Assembly: GCA_003993805.1 (NCBI GenBank)
Contig: RSEF01000001.1
Location: 213,412,894-213,476,893 of the forward strand
Origin: Himantopus leucocephalus
Taxonomy: Eukaryota; Chordata; Aves; Charadriiformes; Recurvirostridae
Direction of reading: 5' to 3'
Length of the DNA stretch: 64,000 nucleotides
Shown piece after piece: positions 38,801-50,530 of this stretch. The notes below the pieces were generated by a model. The model saw only the letters and a program-made list of their open reading frames with translations. It searched no databases and was not told where the DNA came from. Every line of letters begins with the position of its first letter. The first letter of the stretch is position 1. A program made the position numbers and the translations under genes.

Positions 38801-40289
38801 CAACAGCATAGATCAAGCCAGACAGAAAGAGTAACAACAAGAGAGGTGATAAAAATCTGTGGGAGAAATAGATTGTAAGTGAGCATTTTTACAATGCAAA
38901 CAAAATATACTTTTCTAGATATTTAGGTAATAATTACCTCATTATCTTTCAACAATGCATTCTTTATTCCTGTTTCTTTTGGTACCTGACACTAATTTTT
39001 GTAACTACAATAACGTAGAAATTACTGTACACACATTGTTACAGCTTGAGCCTGTTTAATTAGTTGCCTGGAAAAGAAAGATAATGTTCTATTATTTGTC
39101 TGGGGATAGTCAACTTATCCTATGTTTGGAGATAATCACCTTCACTCTGGAGTGGGAAGACATCCTGCAATTACCACAGAGCTAAAAACAGTCCTTTTTT
39201 CCAGGGAAGGTGGTCAGTCCTGAAGGCAGCGACACCTTCCAAGCCTCAGCTATCATTAAAGTCTTTTCGACACTGTAAGACTCCATTTTTATGGAGGTTA
39301 TCCTTTAACATATTTTCAGAATAGTAACAACTGCCTTCTCCATTGATTTGTTTCATAATGCAGTCTTAAGATTCCACTTGTCTGCAGGATTCATTAACAA
39401 TGTCTTTTTTATGTACACACATGTGTAGGCTTTGTGTGTGGTCTCCTAGAATGTATAAACCTCATTCCTATCTGATTGAGAGTCTGGCATGCTCAGCCCA
39501 TTAACTTGACTTCTATACTCCTCTGCTAAAATCTTGTGTAACGTTGAAGACCCATGCACTGAGAAATACTGAGCCCATTTCTTATCTTCTTATCTTTGCG
39601 GATAAATAATAGGTTAAAACATTACCATTCAGCTTCCTTAACCTGTTCCCATAACTATAGGACAGTTCTGCAGAACTGGCTCTTGACTGCAAGAAATGTT
39701 TTCAACTGTAGGTTGGGAGAAGTCATTCAATGTGTTTCTTACTATATTTCATTCCAACCTTCTTGAGGCTGTACAGCACTGTCTGCATCTTAGTAATACT
39801 ATAGCAGCATCTACCTACTGTAGCAGAGCTCCAATTATTGTTAATAAAAATGCATATGAATAAGCATTGATTTTTTTCTTAGAATGCTTTGGCCTGATTT
39901 TTAAGTCACTTTTATGTCTGTAATTTTTTGTACTTGGAGAGATCAATCACTTCAAATCAGCTGCCCCAGGTTTTTCAGACTTGCAGCTGGAATACGGTAG
40001 CAAGTTGCAACAAAATAAGTGAGGAGAGACCTCAGTGGAGACACTGAGGTAGGGCTTCCAAGGTGGCACCTCCCCATAGAGCAAAATGTCCATCCTGGAT
40101 GTTTCCTGGTGAATCTCCTCACCAACATCTGGGAGTCATTATTGGTACAAAAAGGCTATTCATCTATAAATAGGAATCTTGTTTCTGTCAGGAGAGGAGA
40201 ACATCAAGGCCATGGTTTGTCAAGGGAATCTCAAAAAAAAACAAAACATTCAGGGAATAGCTGGAAGTCCATTACCATTGGTAATGTAG

Positions 40290-40337
40290 CTGAAGATCCC
40301 TCCCAGACATTTGATTCTGTGATTCTGTGAATCAGAA
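40290..40337 (+). mobile_element. Possible CR1 3' tail remnant
   Basis: GAAGATCCCTCCCAGACAT followed by two ATTCTGTG-like octamers resembles the CR1 terminus (CCCTTCCAACC plus octamer repeats). The sequence upstream could not be matched to CR1. The call rests on the tail alone. Confidence 0.3.
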
Positions 40338-40744
40338 AAAAAATCCTTATTTCTTTCCTACTGGAATTTGTTCATTCATCAGAATTGAATTACTTTGTGG
40401 AAACCGTTTGGTTTTGAGCAGACAGGTCTTGTGAAACCCTGCCTGCTAGGCAGTTGTTGAAGCCTGTTTGGTTTTCTTTCTCATCTGGCTCTACACCAGC
40501 TGCATAATGAGCTGCTGGAAAATCTGTTTCCAGGCTTCAAGCTTGCCACTAAATTAAGCTACTATTTACTATAACCTCTGGGGAATTCCATCAGGCAGAC
40601 CATCCCAGAGCTGGTGCTCCATTCCCTTTCACAGTAAATTTAGAAATGCTATTTTCCTTCTGCCTTAGAAAGCAAGCTAATAATGAAGTCCTGAGATTCT
40701 CTGTGAAGCAGCACTCTATCCAAAGCAGTCTTTACTGCATTGGT

Positions 40745-40782
40745 ACTTTACTTTATTTTACTTTAACTTTACTTTACTTTAC
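40745..40782 (+). repeat. (ACTTT)n microsatellite
   Basis: Imperfect repeats of ACTTT with small length variants over about 38 bases. No associated poly-A tail or transposon was recognised. Confidence 0.85.
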
Positions 40783-41065
40783 TATGACATTGCAATTCTG
40801 TTTATAGTGAATATCTGAGGGTATGCTTTACCTTACGTTGTGCCATGGCTCTGTCCAAACAAAGCCCTTTACAGTGCACCAGTTTCATCCATAATACAGG
40901 TAACACATGCAACAGTTCACAGTCCTCTTGACCCAAGACGAGATTTTTTTGGTAACTGTGGGAAGTTAAAACTAAAGTAGTTGCAGGTAGCATGGATGAG
41001 ATGCAACAGACACACATTATAATAAGGGATATTCTCACTGGGCGTGGAAAAACCCCACCAACTCT

Positions 41066-41224
41066 TGAAACAGGTTGGCTAGAACACACTTGGACTCTAC
41101 ATCCTTAGAGCTTTTCAAAGCTTGACTGGACAAGGCTCTGAGCAACCTGATCAATGAGGCATCTGTTTTAAGCAGGATGACCTTCACAGGACCTTTCTGG
41201 TCTAAATTGTTCTGTGATTCAATG
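41066..41224 (+). mobile_element. Divergent CR1 LINE 3' end
   Basis: The order GAAACAGGTTGGCTAGA, ATCCTTAGAGCTTTTCAAA, TTGACTGGACAAGGCTCTGAG, CAACCTGATC, then ATGACC and GACCTTTCTGGTCTAAATTG, ending in TTCTGTGATTC, matches the last ~160 bases of a CR1 element. It shows many substitutions and small gaps, so it is an old copy of a different subfamily from those at 17773 and 58157. Confidence 0.75.
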
Positions 41225-44200
41225 AATTAGCAACTGTGGGTGGAGTACAATTCTCACATGAAACCCTAAGTGCTCCATTCAGAAGGTTTAGATGTACCCA
41301 CGTGGACTAAGGAGGAAGAATGTATCATTTCAGCACAGCATTCTCTCATCAACACGCACTAGTTATTGACTTCAGTCCTCGTTATGGACCAAAAGACCTG
41401 CAAGATCTGCTTTCAAATTCTGTGGTTGACCCTGTATGCACCCCTTAAAAAGATATTTAATTTCTCCATAAATCAGGACAGAATGTCACTGAAGGGATGG
41501 AGGACCCTATGGATGAATCATTGTAAACCATTCTGCACAACTAAAGAAGTATTTCAAAGCAGAATAAAGTGAAAAGTTATTCTGCCAAGCTCTGTTCCAC
41601 TCCATGAAAATAGACAGGAGAATTTTTTTCTGTAAGTGGAAAGTATTACCTTTTTGCTTTGGTATGTGTATATGCAGTTCTAGATAGGTAAATAGATTAT
41701 AGTTAGGTATATATTTACTCCATTTTCCAGAGTTTATATGCGTATAACTTGGATAGATCTAGCAGATTGCTGCATATTCTTTTCACGTATATAAAAGACC
41801 TGATTATGATAAAGGCACACAAAATTCAAAGTATTGGTTGTTTCTAAATAGAGATCTTAATAATTTCGCCCCAGCTTTACTGCAAGAACACTAGCATTGA
41901 ATGATATTCACCTGAGATCTTGACTAAGGCACAGTAGTAGCTCATTCCACTGTTTTTATTTAAGTACTCCGCACGTAAGAGAGGTTGGACACATTAACTG
42001 GAAAATTAATGATATTTTTGAATTTCAAATTTTAATATATGCCTGAAAACTGTACTGCAAATGTAGTAGAAAAAATGTTTATTGCTGCTGGAAATGGGCC
42101 ATAGTTGGGATACACTGCTACTTTCCAGTTAAAGATAAGCAATCATATTTTAGTTAATAATCCTGGGGAGTCAGCCAACCTAATCCTTTCTTATTCATAA
42201 ACCTGATTATCAGTAAGTCATATATGTTGTTATCCCAGGACTGTTGGAGGGTTTTTGGTTGTATATACAGCAGAAATTATTCAATCTTGGGAGCAAAGGC
42301 TTCTACATTCTAAGAATATATATAATGTTTTGGGGCTCTGCCCAAAAGGAAAGATATCTTAGTGTTAAAATCAGCTCAAGGAATTGTGGTATAATTCTTC
42401 ACTGTAAGAAATGAGATAAACTATAAAGTGAAAGAGTTTAACACCTTAAGAAGTCATGGGAGAATTCTGGGTGCTACTATGAAAAGTGATTCTACAAGAA
42501 GTGCCTTTATGTGGCTCTGTCTGTTGAAAAGGTTTCTGGCATGTGCCTACTTGATTTATGGTATTTATACATGCCAGGATTGCAAGGAGCTGACTGACCT
42601 GTCTCTGGTATTGAAATCATCCTGAATGTGTTTGTGCAGTAGTCCTCCTGATTTAATTGCCCTGAGGGGATATCTGGAGTAATTAATCATAATGACTGTA
42701 CTTTGATATGTGCATCTTTGATACATGTTAATGTGGCTGTTCAAAAGTCGGGAGAGCCAGCATGTTCCAAATGTCCACAGGAGGCAAGGGTATGCTGCAT
42801 GGCAAATTCCCAAGTATAATGAAGCTGGCTGTTGGGCCGGAGGCCTAGAATGTGGGGGAGGCTCCCAAAGACACAGTGAAAGCCTAGGTTAAAAAAGAAA
42901 GATTCTTTGGATGTGAGAAGGGAAGAAATGGACAAGTTTCTGTTGTAGTAGTGGGCTAGCTGGACTTCAGAAGACAAGCTATGAAAGGCAGGAGAAGGAA
43001 AATCCAGATGACCTTGACCTGAGCCCCAAAGTTAGATTTGATAGCAATTATAGGTTTGACTGGTTTTGGCTTGTTCTGTGGATTTATTCTGCTAGATAAA
43101 AAGAAAATAGTGTTTCAAAATGCTGTGTGGAGGCATTTCATGTTTGCTTTAAGTATGGACAGAAGTGTTCTGGCAAATGGTACAAATACAGTTTAATATG
43201 TTGCTGCCCCAAGTTGCTGCCCCTTGCCTCTCTGCTGCTGCTTTTCATCCTTGTAGCAAAGGTCAGCAGAACGTAACATGTGCCTATGTCCTCACTGATC
43301 CAACTTATTACCTTCTGCAACTCGCGCGAACAATAGAAAAGATTTTGAAACAGGGCTCTGTCAAGAAATCAGGACCTTCTGGTACACATGGCCTGAGATG
43401 CAGCGCTCTCAGCAGTGCATACGTAGAGAAGGAAGAACGCTGATGATGCCGGAGCTGTGCATACCACAAACTGGCTCATTATCCACATCTGCTTTTTGAT
43501 GGGTTATTTTCCCTTTCCTTCAAGCACCCTGCACTGGCTAGTGTCAGAATTGGGATATTGGAGAAGAAGGACGCAGAACAGCAAAACTAGATCAGATCCA
43601 GACTGAATATAGCTATACTCAAATATGCTCTGAATAAAACAGTCAGATGAGCTCAAGATCTTACTAGTTAGGGTAATAATAACCTCTATTTAAACTGATA
43701 ATTCCTCCATGCAGCTGTTACTCAAAATCAACATAAAGCTTCTTGGTGGTTTGCCTGAGGAATCAGACATATAAAAGCTATTCCCAATTAGTTTTAATTA
43801 TTTGCTGAACATACACTTTTCTGTGTGTTTCTATCAGCTTCCAGCTCACCACTTTGAGGAACTGTGAAACTTTTGAGACAAAATCCAATTCATTTGCTTG
43901 AGATCAATCATCCCAGTGGTAAAACGGGGTTTTTAGGTGACCAAGATTTGGCTTTCTGTGTAATACCTGCTTCCTTCAAATAAAAGCACATTTTTATCTC
44001 CGAGCCATAGTTTTTTCTCAGTATGAGAATATCTGACTGTCTCTCTGTCTCCCTAGTTCCTCTGACCTTTTACTTGGTGCTCATCACTGCATTATGCAGG
44101 TTAGAACAATTCCTTAGGAAACTTAATCTTCAGGGTGAAGTCTTAACAATTAAAAACCCCCTATATATTGTTCATTTACTAGTAACTGTTTGTAACAAAT

Positions 44201-45593
44201 ATTAGAAGAAAATAGGGTTTTTTTTCCAAAGATGTGGAAACATGTTTAATGGAGTGCACTTAAGTAATGGTAGGCAAAGAATTGCATGTGTTTTGATGTA
44301 TCTTCCGTTCTGTTAAAGCTTCTGCTTTTGAACATTATGGACCTGAGAACAATGTTAACTTCTTTGGAGATGGTTTGTACTCAGATTTATTGCATCCTAA
44401 GAAAGCTCAGGTAACAGTTTGAAAACGGTTGGCCTGAGGACTCTATTGTGTCAGGCAGCCAAAGAAGGAATCATATTCCAGTGTAATACTCCATTGTATA
44501 TAAGGCTCATCACAGCTACACTGAAACTGGGGGAGCTGGGGAATGGTTTCCATATTATTCAGCAGTTACACACTCCTTTCGGAGAAATTAGCACCTATCT
44601 GCTGCCTTTATTAAATCAACTTCCAGTAAAGCAAACTTTTATATATATACTAAGTTTATGACATGAAGGGCAGCACAACTCTATGAGGAAGTAGATATCT
44701 TAAGAGACACACAAACAACACTGACCAAGTCATGTCTGCTGTCACTCTGCTGAATCCAGTTGTGATTAACCCCCTGCCCTAATTTTCATGGGGCAGCTCA
44801 GACACCCAGCGGTAGCATATGGAGAACGTGCCATGCTGGCCAGCACTGCTGCCCTCTCTCTTTCCTTCTCAGCCCCACTAGCTCCACATCTGATGAAACC
44901 AGACTATTTACCATTAGATTCACTGTTTCAATATTATTTTTTAATTCTTTATTTTATTTAAGTGAAAGCAAGTTTTTTCCATGTGGGGTGGAAACACAGT
45001 TGCTATTATTTTGAGGAATATCATTCTCTGCCTAATTTGACCGAAGACAAAACTGCATTGAAAAAAATAAATTGTGTGCAGATATGTATGAGACAGTCCT
45101 GAAGTTCCATGCTCTAATGTGTCTCATGAAATGTGTGAGAGGTCAGTTTTATCAGAGGCCCTAAGGGTATAATCGGAGTACCTCCTCTGGTACCTCAGGC
45201 CATCTGCTATGGCATCTAATAACCTCGTGAGAGCAATGAACAGCTCAGGCTGTGATTTAGGGCTGTGGTCTGACTGCCTATTCTGGCTGCTATATGAAAT
45301 GAAACTCCAATTACAATGTCTAAATTCAGAAGAGAAATGAGCAATTCAAACCTCTGGCTATTAAGGGCTGGCGTCCCATACTGCCCGTGGAGCAAAGTGA
45401 AGGCAATATTTAGACCACCAGCAAGAGCTGCCTAAATTAACCATTGTGACTGTTTCTTTCCCTGTGATGCTACAGGGAATTCAGGCCTGACAGTCCCAGC
45501 ACAGCACAAGATCTGAATTACTCGTTTTGAACTTAGGTGCTGTGACTGTCTCTTAGTCCATCTCAAGTGTCATAACAGGCAGGCTGAGTACAG

Positions 45594-45650
45594 CCCTCCT
45601 CCTCCCCCTACTGCTCTGCTGGGATTGTGGGAGGAGGGAGGGAGGGAAAG
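45594..45650 (+). promoter_or_regulatory. C-rich/G-rich block with G-quadruplex motif
   Basis: GGG runs at 45621-45623, 45629-45631, 45636-45638, 45640-45642 and 45644-45646, with loops of 1-5 bases, satisfy the usual G-quadruplex pattern. A C-rich tract just upstream (CCCTCCTCCTCCCCC) can pair with it, giving alternative hairpin folding. No TATA box or CpG-rich promoter is apparent, so a regulatory role is only inferred. Confidence 0.5.
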
Positions 45651-45825
45651 GAAAAGCCATCTGTGCATCCCATCAAGTGGTGAAACAGGGGGAAAAGATC
45701 CTGCTGCTTTCAGCTCTGTTTCCATGAGTGCAGAAGTGCTGACTGGGATAAGACTGAGAAAGAGTGATGGAGAGTGAAATTGAAAAGGAGAGAGAGAGAT
45801 CCATGGAAGTCAGTGGGAGTTTTGC

Positions 45826-46200
45826 CACCGACCATAATGGGATTATGATTTAGGCCAGTCTGTGGAGATTTTAATGAGTCAAATGAAGACAGCTAAATAG
45901 TTTAAGCAAGCTATGTGCAGACTCCTTTTTCAGTATCCAGCATGCTAAGTAAGCATACCAAATCACATCCAGTGTCCATTATCCAAACGATATCATTATC
46001 CCCCAAAGAGCACTCCTCTCCTGGCAGGGCTATGTGACAGGCTGCCGCCCAAAGCACTCGGCAGCTCATGGCAGAGGGGAGATTATGATTAGACTGAAGT
46101 ACAGGAACTCTTACAATTCACTTGAAAATTGATATTAATACATATGCAAATGCATTTGGACGGAGTGAAAATCAGACTGCACATTTCCAGTTTTACCACG
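45826..46200. promoter_or_regulatory. Candidate conserved enhancer-like element
   Basis: The segment contains GGATTA (45840-45845, an OTX/K50 homeodomain-type site) and the 10-mer GATTATGATT at both 45841-45850 and 46081-46090. It also has TAATGAGTCA near 45872, GATATTAATA at 46131-46140 and a perfect ATGCAAAT octamer at 46144-46151. Such clustering is typical of deeply conserved vertebrate non-coding elements near developmental genes. Conservation cannot be seen from one sequence, and these sites are short enough to occur by chance. Confidence 0.3.
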
Positions 46201-47353
46201 TAACGCTAGATTTCCTTTTCCCTCCTCGGTGACTCAGATATTTGAGAGCTGTGCAAGCTGGGAACTCAGGCTCTTCGGTTTATCGTCGCACCGCCCTCAC
46301 TATGCTCAGCCTTGAGCACATTTACAATTGACATAAACACATTGCCCAAACTGGTGAGTTTGTCCATGTGGGCCAATGCAGTACTTTGTCAGAACTCTGA
46401 CCTGGGCCTTGAAACGTTATAGCCAAGTGCTGTATCCCAGCACAGATCCTCTCAGGGGTACCTGTTTACCGGTCCCATCATCCGTCACACTGATGGGTTG
46501 TGTCACCTGGGTTACGCAGGTCAGACAATGAGAACAGATCTCGGTTCACCATGAAGTCTTCAGTCCTGGGTTTTAGAAATCTTCAGTGCTGACATGTTCC
46601 CAAGATCCTGCTGCAGCAACCTCCCTGTTCTAGCCACAGCTACAAGCACCTCGTCAGTTTGGCTCAATAATTCTGGTCCCTTAATTAACTGTATTATATA
46701 ATGTTCTCTCGGGTTCCCAGGGAATCCAGAAAGATCAAGGCAAAATAGATATTGTTAAGGCAGTCTTACTAAGAGCACAAAGGTCCCAGTAGTCTGAATA
46801 AGCATTATTGACCCCTTAACATAGGTGCCATTACCATAACTTGCTCTAATAGTTAGACTTTTATATCTGAGCTTGTCACTCTACCTTTATACTCAACGGA
46901 GAGAAGCAGACAATTTCAGAGAATGATTTCTTTCTTCCTAAAACCAGTTTCTAATATAGGATGGATGAACTGCCCTGCGGTGCTGCCTATTTCTCTGCCT
47001 TGATTGTAAAGAGAACCTGGGATATTGGTGTTATCAGCAAATGTCTAACTTCTAAGAACCTTAACAAGGTGAGATGAGATGGCAGATGTTCAGAAGATCT
47101 CTGACCCTGGCAGTCTCCATGTAGGAGGGCTGCCCAAACTGGAAGCATCCTCCCTCAAAAATGATTGGTTTTGAAAATAGGAGCCACATGGGATTTTATC
47201 AGTGAGAAACAGTAACAGGAATAAAAGAACAAAAATGAATGAACTCATACATATTACAAAACTTATTTCCTCTGTGTTTGCCAGGGAAGCCTAACATTCA
47301 GGATTCTGTATTTATTCTGCAAAAGCAGATGCACAGTCCCAGGACTGACAGAC

Positions 47354-47752
47354 TGTATTGGGTTTGCACGGCAAGCTTTTGGTAGCAGGAGGGCTACAGG
47401 GGTGGCTTCTGTGAGAAGCTGCTAGAAGCTTCTCCTATGTCTGATAGAGCCAATGCCAGCCAACTCCAAGATGGACACACTGCTGGCCATGTCCGAGCCC
47501 ATCAGCAATGGTGGTAGCACCTCTGGGATAACATTGTTAAGAAGGGGGAAAATAAAATCCAACACGGCAGCAACCAGAAGAGAGGAGTGAGAATATGTAA
47601 GAGCAACAACTCTGCAGACACCAAGGTCGGTGAAGAAGAAGGGGAGGAGGTGCTCCAGGTGCTGAAGCAAAGATTCCCCTGCAGCCTGTGATGAAGACCA
47701 TGGTGAAGGAGGCTGTCCCCCTGCAGCCCATGGAGGTCCACGGTGGAGCACA
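47354..47752 (+). mobile_element. Endogenous retrovirus LTR fragment, 5' part
   Basis: It begins TGTATTGGGTTTGCACGGCA and continues through GGCTACAGGGGTGGCTTCTG, GAGAAGCTGCTAGAAGC and GGTGGTAGCACCTCTGGGAT. It then enters GGTGCTCCAGGTGCTG and repeated CTGCAGCC...CATGG units. I recognise this as a long LTR family common in birds (ERVL-like, from memory). The fragment runs into the 100-N gap exactly where the family has internal tandem GCAGCCC-type units. No retroviral coding region is seen nearby. The LTR 3' end was not recognised after the gap. Confidence 0.75.
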
Positions 47753-47852
47753 NNNNNNNNNNNNNNNNNNNNNNNNNNNNNNNNNNNNNNNNNNNNNNNN
47801 NNNNNNNNNNNNNNNNNNNNNNNNNNNNNNNNNNNNNNNNNNNNNNNNNNNN
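47753..47852. other. Assembly gap, 100 N, inside the LTR
   Basis: The gap falls in the LTR just after imperfect tandem units (CCCTGCAGCC at about 47670 and again at 47719). Short-range repetition probably caused the break. The sequence resuming at 47853 (GCGACACCCACCC) was not recognised as LTR. Confidence 0.97.
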
Positions 47853-47994
47853 GCGACACCCACCCTCTGTCCGAAACTGACCTCAAAATAATAATTCTGA
47901 TTTATGAACACATTGTCTGGTTGGTCTGGTTTGTGCAGGGTTTTGGGGAAACCTTTTGGTCCTTTCCTTATGATCCTTATTTCCTTATTATTTT

Positions 47995-48135
47995 CTACAT
48001 GTATGTGTATATATATAATGTAAAATGTGCAGTATATACACATATATATACACACATGTATTTGTACATGTAAAGTGTATCTATGTATAATTAAATATAC
48101 ATTTGTACACATTTGTACACTCACATATATATACA
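47995..48135 (+). repeat. TA/CA-rich degenerate microsatellite
   Basis: Alternating purine-pyrimidine sequence with runs such as GTATATATATA, ACACATATATATACACAC and repeated TTTGTACAC. Open frames through this tract are artefacts of composition. Confidence 0.8.
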
Positions 48136-49125
48136 GCAATGTTTCTATATACATCTGCATATTGTTCTATATGAGCATTGCCTGATCTAAAGGAAGCGGG
48201 GAGCCAGTCAGACGGTGCTCTGCCATCGTGTGGGTAAGATGTTTTCAGTCAATCACAGAGCAGTATGGAAACAGGCGTGGCACGAGCCAAGGGTCGTGTC
48301 CTTAAGTCAGTCCGACAAGGAAGGACATTGAGGGCATTCTGCGTTATATGGGCTCCACACAGCCCTCACTACAAGGTCACCTGCTGTCAGGTGCACAACT
48401 AGGATGTTTTGTGCTCGATCTCTGGTAATTTTCATCTGAGGCCATCAAAGGAAAACTTTTCACTATCTTACCTGTTCTGTCTCAGAAAACATTCATTTTC
48501 CATGGAACCCTTACAGATTCACATACAGATGCATATGGCTGCTATTCTGAATGTCTTGACTGAAATACCACACATTGCATCAAATCCAGGGCAGTCTTTT
48601 TCTGAAGGTTTTTTCTGATTTTCCATTACATAGATTTAAAAAAAAAACCCCAAATTCTCAGAAAATTATAAATCTAAGTCTATGCCAATAATACAATACT
48701 GGTATTTTATTAATATCTTACTAACATCTCAAAATAACAGAAGAATCTAAGTTTTACCGAAGTCTATAAGGCAATTTTTGTGATTCATATGTGTCTAGGT
48801 AGACTATGTTGTGAAAGCTGGCATAGCATGCTTTTAATTCCTGTGTAAGGGACTATGTAAAGGAATCTCATTTTCTGCCTTTCTGTGATTATTTTTATTA
48901 TTTGAATCAATGAGATTGCAAATTACACAATATGATGTGACTAGGGTACAGACTTAGAATACTGTCTAAATGAGACTCTGAGCCTTAAACTCATTGGCAA
49001 CTTAACATCTAAGCTGCCATCTCTTCTCCTCCTGCTCTGATTTTTTGAGCCAGACCTGTCCCAGAAATGTCAACTGATATAAAGGAAGTGCATAAAACTC
49101 ATGTTTCGCAAAGTCGAGTGTGACA

Positions 49126-49200
49126 TTCTCATATTAACCAGAAAGTGTTGAGAAAGATTTTGNTTCTCATATTAACCAGAAAGTGTTGAGAAAGATTTTG
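49126..49200 (+). repeat. Direct duplication across a single N (37 bp)
   Basis: Copies at 49126-49162 and 49164-49200 (starting TTCTCATATTAACCAGAAAG) are identical by eye and separated only by the N at 49163. Most likely an unmerged contig overlap. Confidence 0.88.
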
Positions 49201-49284
49201 GGTTACAACAGGAAGAGTATTATAAAAAGATCTGTCATGATAAGTGTTAGTCCTAGTGCAACACATATCACATGGAGTGGTTGA

Positions 49285-49392
49285 AGTACCACCAGGACAG
49301 GTGCAGTGTCGGGCTCACTGCATGAGACTGGACTAGGCTAAATGGAAAGNAGTACCACCAGGACAGGTGCAGTGTTGGGCTCACTGCATGAG
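49285..49392 (+). repeat. Direct duplication across a single N (~42 bp)
   Basis: The block starting AGTACCACCAGGACAGGTGC occurs at 49285-49326 and at 49351-49392, with one C/T difference. After the first copy, 23 bases of non-duplicated sequence precede the N at 49350, so a contig end may have extended past the overlap with error or haplotype difference. Confidence 0.82.
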
Positions 49393-50391
49393 AAACTCTG
49401 TTTTCCCAGTCTGTCACCCAAGGATACAAAGAGTGCAACGGAGAGAGTTTTGAATTCAGTTTGAAGCAAAGTCCTTCCTCAGAGGAAGGTATTTTTGTGG
49501 TACCAACCTGAGGTTTCATAGTCCTTGTATGACTTGTGAATCTGTTTTTCCTTATTGTTGTTCAACATTTTCATATTTTACTACCCTATCTGTACTAAAT
49601 ACCTCAGTAGATGTGCAGGGCTTCTTCGCAGGGGATTGAGTGTCATTCCAATGGTAAGCTCAAAAGCGTGTGTTTTGTGCAAAACATTTCAATGAACCAT
49701 ATCTTTTATTATCTAGAGAACTACATTTTTGTGGGTTGTGCTAGAGACCCTGAATATATTGCATTATATATCTGTAAAAGTATTGGTAAATCAGCAGAGA
49801 ATGGAGTAAGCACGCATCAGAGGTGAGACTCATATCATCTCATTTAGAGACATACAATACCAGTTTCTCACCTTCTGAAGCAGGCTTCCCATTTTAGAAG
49901 TCAGGGCTGAGAAACGGGTAACTTGTAGGCGTGATTAATTTGACCTGCTTCAGACACTGATTTAAGATGAAACAAGTCATACCTTGGAAGTGTGTTTTCA
50001 TCTGCTTTATGTAGAGTGATTCTTGGACTTAACTTGGATATAAGCATGGAAGTGTGAGGTTCAGTGAAATGAATCCCATCCTATCAGACTATGAACAGTG
50101 TAAGGGGCTCTATGTTGCACATGCTTAAGTCAACTTACTCCATCCATGTTTCTACTGTAATTCAGATTAACACTTTTTTTTTAATGTTGAACTAGAGCTG
50201 ATTTTAATGAATGCTGTTGGCCCATGCAAAATGTGTAACTCCATTAAAGAAGTGACTGCTCAGAATTTGCCATGATCTCTCTGTGTATGCAGTCTTCAAA
50301 AAGCGATGCAGATAAAAAATGTTGTGCTGCTGTATAAGATTTCTATGATAGTCATGAACAAGGGTTAGAAACAATGAGCTACGTTCACAGT

Positions 50392-50530
50392 TGTGGTGGG
50401 TTAATCTTGGCTAAGGGTCCCAGTCCCACCCTACTGCCCGCTTATTGCTCCTTCTCAAGGGGATGGGGAAGAACAGATGAAAAAGCTCATGCGTCAAGAT
50501 AAAGACAGGGAGACTGATGACCAGAGGGAG
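50392..50530 (-). mobile_element. Endogenous retrovirus LTR fragment, 3' part, inverted
   Basis: It starts TGTGGTGGGTTAATCTTGGC, with CTCAAGGGGATGGGGAAGAA, AAAAGCTCATGCGTCAAGATAA and GACAGGGAGA. Read on the minus strand this is the 3' end of what I believe is the same LTR family as at 47354 (ending ...CAACCCACCACA in the family). It is diverged and appears truncated; sequence beyond about 50530 is not confidently LTR. No coding region is associated. Confidence 0.6.

Larger units (their letters stand above)
30062..40290. other. AT-rich non-coding stretch, no gene seen
   Basis: About 10 kb with no recognised exon. Part 31000-32900 is very AT-rich. Parts 33640-33900 and 34080-34310 are locally GC-rich; the first carries two diverged copies of a ~40-bp block. 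A perfect 12-bp-arm hairpin lies at 35774-35800. An AATAAA lies near 35029-35034, but no transcript was recognised upstream of it. Confidence 0.55.
41225..47353. other. Non-coding stretch with a possible regulatory island
   Basis: No exon or transposon recognised over about 6 kb. Most is AT-rich intron-like sequence. The 45590-46330 portion differs in being denser in G-runs, homeodomain-type sites and an octamer (listed separately). Confidence 0.55.
47853..50391. other. Non-coding stretch with AT/CA microsatellite and single-N joins
   Basis: An AT/CA-rich alternating tract occupies about 47995-48135. No gene recognised. Single N at 49163 and 49350 are flanked by duplicated sequence. Confidence 0.6.

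Noticed and set aside
47537..48160. 207-codon minus-strand open frame
   Set aside because: It runs through 100 N and an AT/CA microsatellite; its length is produced by the gap and the low-complexity sequence.
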